From Herbaspirillum sp. WKF16 (GTDB lineage: Bacteria > Pseudomonadota > Gammaproteobacteria > Burkholderiales > Burkholderiaceae_D), in assembly GCF_028993615.1 (NCBI RefSeq), contig NZ_CP118632.1:992001-1056000 (forward strand): a stretch of DNA of 64,000 nt. The letters run 5' to 3'. Position 1 is the stretch's first letter. Every line of letters starts with the position of its first letter. Made by a program: the position numbers and the translations under genes. Shown piece after piece: positions 9,161 through 18,949 of this stretch. Under the pieces are notes generated by a model. It did not search any database. It saw only the letters and a program-made list of their open reading frames with translations, and had not been told where the DNA came from.

Positions 9161-10039
9161 ATGAAAGCGCAACTGGTCGTCGATGGCCGCCATGAATTGG
9201 GCGAGGGTGTGTTGTGGTGCGAGCGCACGCAGTCGGTGTTCTGGACCGACATCCTGGCCTCGCGCCTGTGGAACCATCACCCGCAAAGCGGTGCCACGCG
9301 CAGCTGGGGCATGCCGGAGCGGCTGTGCTGCTACGCCTTCACCGCCGATGCCGATCAACTGCTGATCGGCCTGGAGTCGCGCCTGGCCTTTTTCAATCTG
9401 GCCACCGGCGCCATCGCGCCGATCTGCCGCGTCGAGGACGACCTGCCCACCACGCGCCTCAACGACGGCCGCTGCGACCGCCAGGGCCGTTTCGTGTTCG
9501 GCACGCTCAACGAGGATCCCGCGCGCGAGCCCATCGGCAGCTTCTACCGGCTCAATACCGATCTCACCCTGGAGCGCCTGGCGCTGCCGGGCGTGGCCAT
9601 TTCCAACAGCATCTGCTTCAGCCCCGACGGCAGCCTGATGTATCACTGCGACACGCTGGACAAGCGCATCATGTGCGTCGACTACAACCTGCCGGACGGC
9701 GGCGTCGCCAACCGGCGCGTGTTCGCCGACCTGGCCGGCCAGCCGGGCAGCCCGGACGGATCGACGGTGGATGCCGAGGGCCATGTCTGGAACGCGCAGT
9801 GGGGCGGCGCGCGGGTAGTGCGCTTCGCGCCCGACGGCAGCATCGAGCGCATCGTCGAGGTGCCGGCCGGACAGCCCAGCTGCGTGGCCTTCGGCGGCGC
9901 CGACTTCTCCACCTTGTACATCACCAGCGCGCACGAAGGCATGACGCAGGAGCAGCGCGTGGCCGATCCGATGGCCGGCGCGCTGTTCGCCGCCGCGGTC
10001 GGCGTGCGCGGCATGCCTGAGGCGCGTTTCGGCGGTTGA
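9161..10039 (+). CDS. SMP-30/gluconolactonase-family sugar lactonase
   Basis: A 292-residue beta-propeller protein of the SMP-30/LRE family, with the family blocks ELGEGVLW near the start, TRLNDGRCD at about 104 and SPDGSTVDAEGHVWNA at about 198, which supply the acidic metal ligands. It should hydrolyse an aldonolactone, probably L-arabinono- or D-xylono-lactone, between the dehydrogenase at 5518 and the dehydratase at 3697. I start it at the ATG at 9161; a TTG directly before it is in frame. No strong ribosome site is visible. It converges on the IclR gene, with 12 bases between the two stops. Confidence 0.85.
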   Translation: MKAQLVVDGRHELGEGVLWCERTQSVFWTDILASRLWNHHPQSGATRSWGMPERLCCYAFTADADQLLIGLESRLAFFNLATGAIAPICRVEDDLPTTRLNDGRCDRQGRFVFGTLNEDPAREPIGSFYRLNTDLTLERLALPGVAISNSICFSPDGSLMYHCDTLDKRIMCVDYNLPDGGVANRRVFADLAGQPGSPDGSTVDAEGHVWNAQWGGARVVRFAPDGSIERIVEVPAGQPSCVAFGGADFSTLYITSAHEGMTQEQRVADPMAGALFAAAVGVRGMPEARFGG

Positions 10040-10051
10040 GGCCGACTGCGC

Positions 10052-10906
10052 CTAGGCGCCGAAACTGGAGTCGCCCATCAGCCGCGACAAGCGCGCAGAG
10101 ATCTCCTGGACGATGCCTTGCACTTCGTCCAGGCTGGGATTGACCTTCTTGTCGATGCGTTCGATATAGGGCACGTTGAGGGCCGCCAGCATGCGATTGT
10201 TGGCGCCCATGACCGGATAGGAAAGATTGATCACGCCGCGGATCTGGCGGCTGTCCATGCGCGAGTGGCCGCGCTTCCTGGTGTCGTCGATCTGGCGCAT
10301 CAGCTGCGCCGCCTCGATCTCCTGCTCGCCGTCCATGCGCACGTGGTCGGCCAGCATGCGGGCGCGTTCGGCCTGGTCGCGGAAGGCCAGCAGCACGTGG
10401 CCGGAGGCGGTGTCGGTCAGGCTCACCAGCGCGCCGACCTTGAGGCCGAAGGCCCAGCGCTCCGGGCTGTCGACCTGGGCCACCACGATCACGCGGCCGG
10501 CCTCGTAGACCGTCAGGTGGGTCGATTGCACCGCGCGGTTGGCCAGCTCGCGCATGTGGGGCAGGGCGGTGCTGACCAGCGATCGGATCGGCTGGTGGTG
10601 GTGGGCCAGCTCGAACAGCTTGAGCGAAAGGCGATAGTGGTCGTTGTCGGCGGCAAGGTAGCCGCGCTGCTCCAGCGTCACCACCATGCGGAAGATTTCG
10701 TTGACGCTGCGGCCCAGCTGCCGGGAGATCTGGTTGAGCGTCAGCATCTGTTCGGAGCGCGAGAGCAGTTCCAGGATGTCCAGGCCCTTGTCCAGCGCCG
10801 GGGCGGCATAGCGGTTCTTGCCGCCGGCCGCGCTGTCGTCGTCGATGTCGGCTGCGGTCTGGACGGCGCCCGATTCCGGCGGCGTGATCTTTCTGGTTCT
10901 TGGCAT
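10052..10906 (-). CDS. IclR-family regulator, probably of the L-fucose cluster
   Basis: A 284-residue IclR protein: an N-terminal extension of about 35 residues, the winged helix at about residues 36-95 (LTLNQISRQLGRSVNEIFR), then the effector domain to the end. It is divergent from the fuconate dehydratase gene, so the simplest reading is a local regulator of fucose catabolism binding the AT-rich divergent region, where two sets of symmetric sites are seen. Whether it activates or represses, and its ligand, are unknown. No strong ribosome site precedes the ATG. Confidence 0.85.
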   Translation of the reverse strand: MPRTRKITPPESGAVQTAADIDDDSAAGGKNRYAAPALDKGLDILELLSRSEQMLTLNQISRQLGRSVNEIFRMVVTLEQRGYLAADNDHYRLSLKLFELAHHHQPIRSLVSTALPHMRELANRAVQSTHLTVYEAGRVIVVAQVDSPERWAFGLKVGALVSLTDTASGHVLLAFRDQAERARMLADHVRMDGEQEIEAAQLMRQIDDTRKRGHSRMDSRQIRGVINLSYPVMGANNRMLAALNVPYIERIDKKVNPSLDEVQGIVQEISARLSRLMGDSSFGA

Positions 10907-11207
10907 GGTGGCCTGTTGTCGTTGGGTCGTCGTGGGGACAGATTCTAGAAGAATTTATAAGTCACGGAATTTTATTTGTAAAAGTATTTTTTACTTATAT
11001 TGGATTAAGTTGTCCTTCAGGCATCTTGATATTGATATCGGTCGCGCTGGAAACTTCATCGGTCCAGAGTGAGAGAGGGCCGGCGATCAGGGGTAAGCTG
11101 TCGATCTCACATATGAAAATAAATTTTATTTGTGAGTTGTTTCAAGGTGCCAAGATACGATGCCGCAGACAATCCAGCCGCCGCCAGCAACCCACAACGA
11201 CTGACCG
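10907..11207. promoter_or_regulatory. Divergent IclR / fuconate dehydratase control region
   Basis: This 301-base gap has no gene. It is much more AT-rich than its flanks around 10945-11000 and 11105-11140. Both AT-rich parts contain the same 12-mer AATTTTATTTGT (10968-10979 and 11122-11133). Near the IclR start there is also a GTAAAA-N5-TTTTAC palindrome (10978-10994) and TATAAGT (10956-10962) facing ACTTATA (10993-10999). These look like binding sites for the divergent regulator. Confidence 0.55.
11106..11136. promoter_or_regulatory. 31-bp imperfect palindrome, candidate IclR operator
   Basis: The arms CTCACA (11106-11111) and TGTGAG (11131-11136) are perfect, and an inner AAATAAA / TTTATTT pair adds off-centre symmetry. 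It lies about 70 bases upstream of the fuconate dehydratase start and about 200 bases upstream of the IclR start. It shares AATTTTATTTGT with a site next to the IclR gene. Assignment to the IclR protein is inferred. Confidence 0.5.
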
Positions 11208-12485
11208 ATGACCAAGATCACTGCCCTGCGCGTCCTCGACGTGCGCTTCCCCACCTCGCAATCGCTGGACGGTTCGGACGCGATGAATCCGGATCCGGAT
11301 TACTCCGCCGCCTACGTCATCCTCGATACCGACAACGACCAGCTCAAGGGCCACGGCCTGACCTTCACCATCGGCCGCGGCAACGAGATCTGCTGCGCCG
11401 CCATCAAGGCCATGGAGCACCTGGTGGTCGGCCTGGAGCTGGAATGGATCGCCGCCGACATGGGACGCTTCTGGCGCCATGTCACCTCCGACAGTCAACT
11501 GCGCTGGATCGGCCCGGACAAGGGCGCGATCCACCTGGCCACCGGCGCCGTGGTCAACGCCGCCTGGGACCTGTGGGCCAAGGCCGAAGGCAAGCCGCTG
11601 TGGAAGCTGGTGGCCGACATGTCGCCGGAACAGCTGGTGCGCGCCATCGACTTCCGCTACATCACCGATTGCATCACGCCCGACGAGGCCCTGGCGCTGC
11701 TGCGCGAGAAGGAGGCGGGCAAGGCCGAGCGCATCCGCATCCTGCAGCAGGAAGGCTACCCCTGCTACACCACCTCGGCCGGCTGGCTGGGCTACGACGA
11801 CGCCAAGCTGCGCCGCCTGTGCCAGGAAGCCATCGACCAGGGCTTCAACCACGTCAAGCTCAAGGTCGGCCGCGACCTCGCCGACGACAAGCGCCGCGTC
11901 ACCATCGCGCGCGAAGTACTGGGGCCGCAGCGCCAGCTGATGATCGACGCCAACCAGGTGTGGGAAGTCGACCAGGCCATCGACTGGGTCAACGAACTCG
12001 CTTTCGCCAAGCCCTGGTTCATCGAGGAACCGACCAGCCCGGACGACGTCGAAGGCCATCGCAAGATCCGCGCGGGCATCGGCGAGGTGAAGGTCGCCAC
12101 CGGCGAAATGTGCCAGAACCGCGTGCTGTTCAAGCAGTTCATCATGCGCGGCGCCATCGACGTGGTGCAGATCGACTCCTGCCGCCTGGGCGGCGTCAAT
12201 GAAATCCTGGCGGTGATGCTGATGGCCGCCAAGTACAAGCTGGTGGTGTGCCCGCATGCCGGCGGCGTCGGCCTGTGCGAATACGTGCAGCACCTGTCGA
12301 TGATCGACTACGTGTGCATCTCCGGCAGCAAGGAAGGGCGCGTGACCGAATACGTGGATCACCTGCACGAGCATTTCGTCGATCCCTGCGTGGTGAAGAA
12401 CGCGGCCTACATGCCGCCCAGCCGGCCGGGCTTCTCCATCGAGATGAAGCCGGAGTCGCTGGAGCAGTACCGCTTCCGGGGATAG
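11208..12485 (+). CDS. L-fuconate dehydratase (enolase superfamily)
   Basis: A 425-residue enolase-superfamily protein matching the Xanthomonas L-fuconate dehydratase type. The catalytic set is present: Lys217 and Lys219 in VKLKVG, metal ligands Asp247 (MIDAN), Glu273 (FIEEP) and Glu300 (ATGE), and His350 (CPHAGG). It removes water from L-fuconate to give 2-keto-3-deoxy-L-fuconate. It is first in a plus-strand run with fucose dehydrogenase and mutarotase. The ATG has a poor ribosome site (nothing better than GACTGACCG before it), and no better in-frame start is seen. Confidence 0.9.
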   Translation: MTKITALRVLDVRFPTSQSLDGSDAMNPDPDYSAAYVILDTDNDQLKGHGLTFTIGRGNEICCAAIKAMEHLVVGLELEWIAADMGRFWRHVTSDSQLRWIGPDKGAIHLATGAVVNAAWDLWAKAEGKPLWKLVADMSPEQLVRAIDFRYITDCITPDEALALLREKEAGKAERIRILQQEGYPCYTTSAGWLGYDDAKLRRLCQEAIDQGFNHVKLKVGRDLADDKRRVTIAREVLGPQRQLMIDANQVWEVDQAIDWVNELAFAKPWFIEEPTSPDDVEGHRKIRAGIGEVKVATGEMCQNRVLFKQFIMRGAIDVVQIDSCRLGGVNEILAVMLMAAKYKLVVCPHAGGVGLCEYVQHLSMIDYVCISGSKEGRVTEYVDHLHEHFVDPCVVKNAAYMPPSRPGFSIEMKPESLEQYRFRG

Positions 12486-12523
12486 GCGGCAAGACGCATC
12501 CACCCGGCAGCCTGAAAGCATAA

Positions 12524-13318
<795 letters not shown>

Positions 13319-13320
13319 GC

Positions 13321-13662
13321 ATGAGACATCTGCTGGCACTCGACCTGAAAGACGATCCCGCCCTGATCGCCCAGTATGAACAGCACCACCGCCGCATCTG
13401 GCCGGAGATCGCGCAGCACCTCAAGCGCCACGGCGTGAGCGGCATGGAGATCTACCGCCTGGGCACGCGCATGGCGATGGTGATGGAGACCGACGATGCG
13501 GTGTATGACGCCGCCGCGATGGCCGCCGCCATGGAAAGCGATCCCAAGGTGCGCGAGTGGGAAGAACTGATGTGGCGCTTCCAGGCGCCGACGCCATGGA
13601 CGCCGGCGGGGGAGAAGTGGGTGACGATGGACAAGATCTTTGATCTTTCCGTGCAGGGCTGA
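13321..13662 (+). CDS. L-fucose/L-rhamnose mutarotase (RhaM family)
   Basis: A 113-residue protein of the RhaM/DUF718 fold, which interconverts the alpha and beta anomers of 6-deoxy sugars. The typical [14 protein letters not shown] stretch at residues 17-30 carries the Tyr and His used by family members, and the end [10 protein letters not shown] matches the usual C-terminus. The ATG lies 2 bases after the fucose dehydrogenase stop. In this setting the substrate is most likely L-fucose, supplying the anomer the dehydrogenase uses. RhaM-type and FucU-type mutarotases are unrelated; this is the former. Confidence 0.85.
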   Translation: MRHLLALDLKDDPALIAQYEQHHRRIWPEIAQHLKRHGVSGMEIYRLGTRMAMVMETDDAVYDAAAMAAAMESDPKVREWEELMWRFQAPTPWTPAGEKWVTMDKIFDLSVQG

Positions 13663-13722
13663 GTGATGCACTGACGCGGAAGAGGTGGTTTGACGCGTTG
13701 TCGGCTTCAGTCACTTCTTCCG

Positions 13723-13817
13723 TGTCGTTCCGGCGCAGGCCCGAACCTAGTGGCGTTGGTTGCGTTTCGATGGCCGTTGAACGACGCTGGGTCCAGACCT
13801 TCGTCAGGACGACAACG
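13723..13817. repeat. Degenerate copy of dispersed palindromic repeat family 1, inverted pair
   Basis: The right half (13780-13817) reads ACGACGCTGGGTCC...GGACGACA and the left half (13723-13758) reads as its diverged complement. They match, with more changes, the repeats at 18575-19225, 29329-29443 and 38059-38504. It occupies the gap between the mutarotase gene and the fucose ABC genes. Confidence 0.6.
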
Positions 13818-13919
13818 AAGATAGAGCTTGAACCGCATGAAGTTCGAGTGCGTGGCGTAAAGACAAGAAATAACAAACCGACGGCGACCCAGAAGCGCCG
13901 CAATGCATCCGAGGTGAGC

Positions 13920-15461
13920 ATGCAACAAGACCAAGAGACAAACAACACGGGCCGGCCGCCGCTGATCGCGCTACGCAACGTCAGCAAGCGCTTCCCCGGC
14001 GTGCTGGCGCTGGACAACTGCCAGTTCGACCTGGCCGCCGGCGAGGTGCACGCGCTGATGGGCGAGAACGGCGCCGGCAAGTCGACGCTGATGAAGATCC
14101 TCTCCGGCGTGTACCAGAAGGACGAGGGCGAGATCCTGCTCGACGGCCGGCCGGTGGAGATATCCGAGCCGCGCGCCGCGCAGGCGCTGGGCATCGGCAT
14201 CATCCATCAGGAGCTGAACCTGATGAACCACCTCTCTGCCGCGCAGAACATCTTCATCGGCCGCGAGCCGAAGAAGACCTTCGGCCTGTTTCTCGACGAG
14301 GAGCAATTGAACCGCCAGGCCGCCGCCATCTTCGAGCGCATGCGGCTGGATCTCGATCCGCGCACGCCGGTCGGCGACCTGACCGTGGCGCGCCAGCAGA
14401 TGGTGGAGATCGCCAAGGCGCTGTCCTTCGATTCGCGCGTGCTGATCATGGACGAGCCGACCGCCGCGCTCAACAATGCCGAGATCGCCGAACTGTTCCG
14501 CATCATCCGCGACCTGCAGGCGCAGGGCGTGGGTATCGTCTACATCTCGCACAAGATGGACGAGCTGCGCCAGATCGCCGACCGCGTCACCGTGATGCGC
14601 GACGGCAGGTACATCGCCACCGTGCCGATGCAGGGCACCTCGATGGACGCCATCATCTCCATGATGGTCGGCCGCCAGCTCGACGGCGAGCAGCGCACCC
14701 CGCCCGACACCTCGGGCAACGAAGTGGTGCTGCAGGTGCGCGGCCTCGCGCGCGGGCGGACGATCCGCAACGTCGGCTTTGAGCTGCGGCGCGGCGAGAT
14801 CCTTGGCTTCGCCGGCCTGATGGGCGCGGGCCGCACCGAGGTGGCGCGCGCCATCTTCGGCGCCGACCCGCTGGAGGCGGGCGAGATCTTCATCCACGGC
14901 GGGCGCGCCGTGATCAAGACGCCGGCCGACGCCGTCGCCCACGGCATCGGCTACCTGTCGGAAGACCGCAAGCATTTCGGCCTGGCTACCGGCATGGACG
15001 TGCAGGCCAACATCGCCATGTCCAGCATGGGGCGCTTCACCCGCGGCGGCTTCATGAACGAGCGCGCGATCCGCGCGACCGCGCAGGGCTACGTGCGCCA
15101 GCTGGCGATCAAGACGCCGTCGGTGGAGCAGCAGGCGCGCCTGCTGTCAGGCGGCAACCAGCAGAAGATCGTGATCGCGAAGTGGCTGCTGCGCGACTGC
15201 GACATCCTGTTCTTCGACGAGCCCACGCGCGGCATCGACGTCGGCGCCAAGAGCGAGATCTACAAGCTGCTCGACGCCCTGGCCGCGCAAGGCAAGGCGA
15301 TCGTGATGATTTCCTCCGAGTTGCCCGAGGTGCTGCGCATGAGCCACCGCATCCTGGTGATGTGCGAAGGGCGCATCACCGGCGAGCTCTCCGCCGCCGA
15401 GGCCACCCAGGAAAAGATCATGCAGCTCGCGACCCAGCGCGAGTCGGCTGTCGTTCAATAA
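13920..15461 (+). CDS. Sugar ABC importer ATP-binding protein, probably for L-fucose
   Basis: A 513-residue double ATPase of the RbsA type: first Walker [10 protein letters not shown] at residues 48-56, second domain with degenerate [10 protein letters not shown] and signature LSGGNQQK followed by [10 protein letters not shown]. The start at 13920 is chosen because GAGGTGAG lies just before it; the open frame upstream to 13698 is repeat sequence. Permease and binding-protein genes follow. Its position between fucose catabolic genes makes L-fucose the likely cargo, but other 6-deoxy or related sugars cannot be ruled out from sequence alone. Confidence 0.88.
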   Translation: MQQDQETNNTGRPPLIALRNVSKRFPGVLALDNCQFDLAAGEVHALMGENGAGKSTLMKILSGVYQKDEGEILLDGRPVEISEPRAAQALGIGIIHQELNLMNHLSAAQNIFIGREPKKTFGLFLDEEQLNRQAAAIFERMRLDLDPRTPVGDLTVARQQMVEIAKALSFDSRVLIMDEPTAALNNAEIAELFRIIRDLQAQGVGIVYISHKMDELRQIADRVTVMRDGRYIATVPMQGTSMDAIISMMVGRQLDGEQRTPPDTSGNEVVLQVRGLARGRTIRNVGFELRRGEILGFAGLMGAGRTEVARAIFGADPLEAGEIFIHGGRAVIKTPADAVAHGIGYLSEDRKHFGLATGMDVQANIAMSSMGRFTRGGFMNERAIRATAQGYVRQLAIKTPSVEQQARLLSGGNQQKIVIAKWLLRDCDILFFDEPTRGIDVGAKSEIYKLLDALAAQGKAIVMISSELPEVLRMSHRILVMCEGRITGELSAAEATQEKIMQLATQRESAVVQ

Positions 15462-15482
15462 ATCAAAGGCATCCAGACGATC

Positions 15483-16526
15483 ATGGCTAACCCAATCCAA
15501 CCGCTCACCTCCGCCACCATGGCCACTCCAGACAATTCCGCCAACGCCGGCCTGCGGGCCCGGTTCTTCAACCCGGCCGCGCGCCAGAAGCTGCTGGCCT
15601 TTGCCAGCCTGCTGCTGCTGATGGTGTTCTTCAGCGTCGCCTCGCCCAACTTCCTGGAAGTGGACAATCTGGTCAGCATCCTGCAGTCCACCGCGGTCAA
15701 CGGCGTGCTGGCGATCGCCTGCACCTACGTCATCATCACCTCCGGCATCGACCTCTCGGTGGGCACCATGATGACCTTCTGCGCCGTCATGACCGGCGTG
15801 GTGCTGACCAACTGGGGCATGCCGCTGCCGCTGGGCATCGCCGCCGCGCTGTTCTTCGGCGCCCTGTCGGGCTGGATCTCGGGCATGGTGATCGCCAAGC
15901 TCAAGGTGCCTCCCTTCATCGCCACGCTGGGCATGATGATGCTGTTGAAGGGCCTGTCGCTGGTGATCTCCGGCACGCGTCCGATCTACTTCAACGACAC
16001 CGAGGGCTTCTCGTCCATCGCCCAGGATTCGCTGATCGGCGACCTGGTTCCCGCGCTGCCGATTCCCAACGCGGTGCTGATCCTGTTCCTGGTGGCGATC
16101 GCCTCCTCGGTGATCCTCAACAAGACCGTGTTCGGCCGCTACACCTTCGCGCTGGGCAGCAACGAGGAGGCGCTGCGCCTGTCGGGCGTGAAGGTCGATT
16201 TCTGGAAGGTCGCGGTGTACACCTTCTCCGGCGCCATCTGCGGCATCGCCGGCCTGATCATCGCCTCGCGCCTGAACTCGGCGCAGCCGGCGCTGGGCCA
16301 GGGCTACGAGCTGGACGCGATCGCCGCCGTGGTGATCGGCGGCACCTCGCTTTCGGGCGGTACCGGCACCATCCTGGGCACCATCATCGGGGCCTTCATC
16401 ATGAGCGTGCTGGTCAACGGCCTGCGCATCCTGTCGGTGGCGCAGGAATGGCAGACGGTGGTGACCGGCGTGATCATCATCCTGGCCGTCTACCTCGACA
16501 TCCTGCGCCGCCGCCGGCGCGCCTGA
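15483..16526 (+). CDS. Sugar ABC importer permease (RbsC type), probably for L-fucose
   Basis: A 347-residue inner-membrane protein with about 8-10 hydrophobic segments after a 37-residue cytosolic start. Family blocks include SGIDLSVGTMM, FIATLGMMMLLKG and VVIGGTSLSGGTGTI. It pairs with the ATPase encoded 21 bases upstream and the binding protein 68 bases downstream to form one importer. The C-terminus ends in a basic run of arginines. Confidence 0.9.
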   Translation: MANPIQPLTSATMATPDNSANAGLRARFFNPAARQKLLAFASLLLLMVFFSVASPNFLEVDNLVSILQSTAVNGVLAIACTYVIITSGIDLSVGTMMTFCAVMTGVVLTNWGMPLPLGIAAALFFGALSGWISGMVIAKLKVPPFIATLGMMMLLKGLSLVISGTRPIYFNDTEGFSSIAQDSLIGDLVPALPIPNAVLILFLVAIASSVILNKTVFGRYTFALGSNEEALRLSGVKVDFWKVAVYTFSGAICGIAGLIIASRLNSAQPALGQGYELDAIAAVVIGGTSLSGGTGTILGTIIGAFIMSVLVNGLRILSVAQEWQTVVTGVIIILAVYLDILRRRRRA

Positions 16527-16594
16527 CGCCGCAACGATTTCATCCCGCGCCGGGCGACCGGCACTCCATCATCGATAACAAAAGGAGACTCAAC

Positions 16595-17533
16595 GTGTTC
16601 AAGAACAAGCTACTCGCCGCCGCCCTGGGCGTGGCCTTCGCAGTCGGCGCCGCCGGCGCCCATGCGCAGGAGGTCTATATCCCCCTGATTTCCAAGGGCT
16701 TCCAGCACCAGTTCTGGCAGGCCGTGAAGTCGGGCGCCGAGCAGGCGGCCAAGGACTACAAGGTCAAGGTCAGCTTCGAAGGCCCGGAAACCGAAGCCAT
16801 GATCGACAAGCAGATCGACATGCTGTCGGCCGCCCTGGCCAAGAAGCCGCAGGCGATCGGCTTCGCCGCGCTCGACAGCAAGGCCGCGCTGCCGCTGCTG
16901 AAGAAGGCCCAGGCCGCCAAGATCCCGGTGATCGCCTTCGACTCCGGCGTTGACAGCGACATCCCGGCCACCACCGCCACCACCGACAACAAGGCCGCCG
17001 CGGCGGTCGCGGCCGACAAGATGGCCGAGCTGATCGGCAAGGAAGGCGAAGTCGCCGTGGTCGCCCACGACCAGACCAGCCGCACGGCGATCGACCGCCG
17101 CGACGGCTTCCTCGACCGCATCAAGTCGGCCTATCCCAAGATCAAGGTGGTGAGCGTGCAGTACGGCGGCGGCGACCACCTGAAGTCGACCGAGGTCACC
17201 AAGTCCATCCTGCAGGCCTATCCCAAGATCAAGGGCATGTTCGGCACCAATGAAGGCTCGGCCATCGGCGTGGTCAACGGCGTGAAGGAAATGAAGCGCA
17301 AGATCGTCGTCATCGGCTACGACTCCGGCAAGCAGCAGAAGGACGCGATCCGCGACGGCACCATGGCCGGCGCCATCACCCAGAACCCGGTGGGCATCGG
17401 GTACAAGACCGTGGAAGCCGCGGTCAAGGCGATCAAGGGCGAGAAGCTGCCGAAGATCATCGACACCGGCTACTACTGGTACGACAAGAGCAACATCGAC
17501 GACCCCAAGGTCGCCGCGGCCCTGTACGACTAA
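16595..17533 (+). CDS. Periplasmic sugar-binding protein, probably for L-fucose
   Basis: A 312-residue RbsB-type periplasmic binding protein with a signal peptide of about 24 residues (LLAAALGVAFAVGAAGAHA-QE). The body shows the two-lobed pattern of the family, with the blocks KGFQHQFWQ, AFDSGVDSDIP, GMFGTNEGSA and VVIGYDSGK. It starts at a GTG with AAAGGAG 7 bases upstream. It is the last gene of the ABC set, and a strong terminator stands about 70 bases after it. The gene order ATPase, permease, binding protein is the reverse of the chvE set at the left edge. Confidence 0.9.
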   Translation: MFKNKLLAAALGVAFAVGAAGAHAQEVYIPLISKGFQHQFWQAVKSGAEQAAKDYKVKVSFEGPETEAMIDKQIDMLSAALAKKPQAIGFAALDSKAALPLLKKAQAAKIPVIAFDSGVDSDIPATTATTDNKAAAAVAADKMAELIGKEGEVAVVAHDQTSRTAIDRRDGFLDRIKSAYPKIKVVSVQYGGGDHLKSTEVTKSILQAYPKIKGMFGTNEGSAIGVVNGVKEMKRKIVVIGYDSGKQQKDAIRDGTMAGAITQNPVGIGYKTVEAAVKAIKGEKLPKIIDTGYYWYDKSNIDDPKVAAALYD

Positions 17534-17600
17534 AGAGGCCGGCAGCGGAGGCGCCGCCTGCGCGCGGCGTCTGCGTCTTTCCATCGCTGAACGCATGAGC

Positions 17601-17635
17601 GGCGCCGTCCAGGGGACGGCGCCTCTTCTTTTTTC
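17601..17635 (+). terminator. Rho-independent terminator after the fucose ABC genes
   Basis: Ten-base arms GGCGCCGTCC / GGACGGCGCC with a 3-base loop and a T-rich tail. It lies between the binding-protein gene and the lactonase gene, so the lactonase may depend on read-through or on its own promoter. Confidence 0.85.
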
Positions 17636-17669
17636 ATCTCCCGTCATTCACCCGCAAGCAGGACAGATC

Positions 17670-18545
17670 ATGAAACCGCAACGCATCGACTCCCACCAGC
17701 ATTTCTGGCGCTATCGCCCGGCAGACTACCCTTGGATAGGCCGCGGCATGGAGCTGCTGGCGCAGGACCGCCTGCCGTGCGAGCTGCATCCCATGCTCGG
17801 CGCGGAAGGGCTGGACGCGTCGATCGCGGTGCAGGCGCGCGCCGGACGCGAGGAGACCGGATTCCTGCTGGAACTGGCGCGGCACGATGCGCGCATCGCC
17901 GGCGTGGTGGGGTGGGAGGACCTGGCTGCGCCGCAACTGGCCGAGCGCGTAGGCGAGTGGGGCCGCGACAAGTTGCTGGGGTTTCGCCACCAGGTGCAGG
18001 ACGAGCGCGACGTCGCCGCTTTCCTGGCGCAGCCGGCCTTCAACGAGGGCGTGGCCTGGCTGCAGGGCGAGCGCTACGTCTACGACGTGCTGGTCTACCA
18101 GCGCCAGTTGCCCGAGGTGCAGGCCTTCTGCGCCCGGCACGACCGCCACTGGCTGGTGCTGGATCACCTGGGCAAGCCGGCGCTGACCGAGTTCGGCAAG
18201 GGAGAGGCCGCCTATGCAAGCTGGAAGGCCGAGCTGGAAGCGCTGGGCGCGCTGCCGCACGTGGCATGCAAGCTCTCGGGACTGGTGACCGAGGCCGACT
18301 GGATGCGCGGCCTGCGGCAAAGGGACTACGAAACCATCACGCTGTGCCTGGACACGGCGCTGGACGCCTTCGGCCCCGGGCGCCTGATGTTCGGCTCGGA
18401 CTGGCCGGTGTGCCTGCTGGCGGCTTCCTATGCCAAGGTGGCGGCGGTGGTCCGGGACTGGGCGGCGACGCGGCTGTCGGCGGCCGAGCAGGAGCAATTG
18501 TGGGGCGGGACGGCGGCGCGCTGCTATGGATTGGCCGCGCGGTGA
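17670..18545 (+). CDS. L-fuconolactone hydrolase (amidohydrolase family)
   Basis: A 291-residue TIM-barrel metal hydrolase of the COG3618 family. The metal-binding HQHFW motif is at residues 9-13, with further conserved blocks GFRHQVQ, LDHLGKP, KLSGL and the C-terminal FGSDWPV containing the catalytic aspartate. In L-fucose pathways this family opens L-fucono-1,5-lactone to L-fuconate, the step between the dehydrogenase at 12542 and the dehydratase at 11208. Start at the ATG at 17670, following AGGACAG. It is the last recognisable gene of the fucose cluster. Confidence 0.87.
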   Translation: MKPQRIDSHQHFWRYRPADYPWIGRGMELLAQDRLPCELHPMLGAEGLDASIAVQARAGREETGFLLELARHDARIAGVVGWEDLAAPQLAERVGEWGRDKLLGFRHQVQDERDVAAFLAQPAFNEGVAWLQGERYVYDVLVYQRQLPEVQAFCARHDRHWLVLDHLGKPALTEFGKGEAAYASWKAELEALGALPHVACKLSGLVTEADWMRGLRQRDYETITLCLDTALDAFGPGRLMFGSDWPVCLLAASYAKVAAVVRDWAATRLSAAEQEQLWGGTAARCYGLAAR

Positions 18546-18574
18546 TTCCCTGAAACGCCGGTTCGGCATTGGCT

Positions 18575-18610
18575 GACGTCGCTGGGTTCCTGCTTTCGCA
18601 GGAACGACAG
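18575..18610 (+). repeat. Dispersed palindromic repeat family 1, single copy
   Basis: GACGTCGCTGGGTTCC, then a short GCTTTCGC loop region and GGAACGACAG. The central part is a hairpin (TTCCTGC / GCAGGAA). It opens the repeat block between the lactonase and LysE genes. Confidence 0.75.
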
Positions 18611-18655
18611 AGAGAGGTGGTGAGTGGATCAGAGTGCGTTCGAGCCATTCCACTA

Positions 18656-18907
18656 CCTGTCGTCCCCGCGAAAGCGGGGACCCAGCGACTTTCGATGTGC
18701 TCCTTGGATTCCGTTCGGGCTGAGTAGCAGTGAAACGGCGTATCGAAGCCTGTCCTGAGCCTGTCGAAGGGCCTGTCCTGAGCTGCCCGAAGCCCACGAG
18801 AGCCGCGTTGGACTTCGATACGCCGCTACGCGGCTACTCAGTCCGAACGGGAATAGGTGAAGTGCCAAGAACGACGCTGGGTTCCTGCTTTCGCAGGAAC
18901 GACAGGG
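18656..18907. repeat. Repeat block, copy 1 of a 252/276-bp near-duplication
   Basis: The block runs from CCTGTCGTCC (an inverted family-1 repeat) through GTTCGGGCTGAGTAG, one copy of a CCTGTCCTGAGCCTGTCGAAGGG 23-mer motif (given here only as CCTGTCCTGAGC + CTGTCGAAGGG), then a family-2 repeat (GATACGCCGCTACGCGGCTA, ACTCAGTCCGAACG) and ends with a family-1 repeat. Family-2 arms on the two sides face each other and could pair as a long hairpin. No gene is seen in 18546-19290. Confidence 0.8.
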
Positions 18908-18949
18908 TGTGAGGTGATTCAACCCGCTTGCGACATAAGTTCTTTCCTT

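Noticed and set aside
13698..13919. N-terminal extension of the fucose ABC ATPase
   Set aside because: It is the translation of a degenerate repeat pair; a good GAGGTGAG ribosome site stands at the ATG at 13920.
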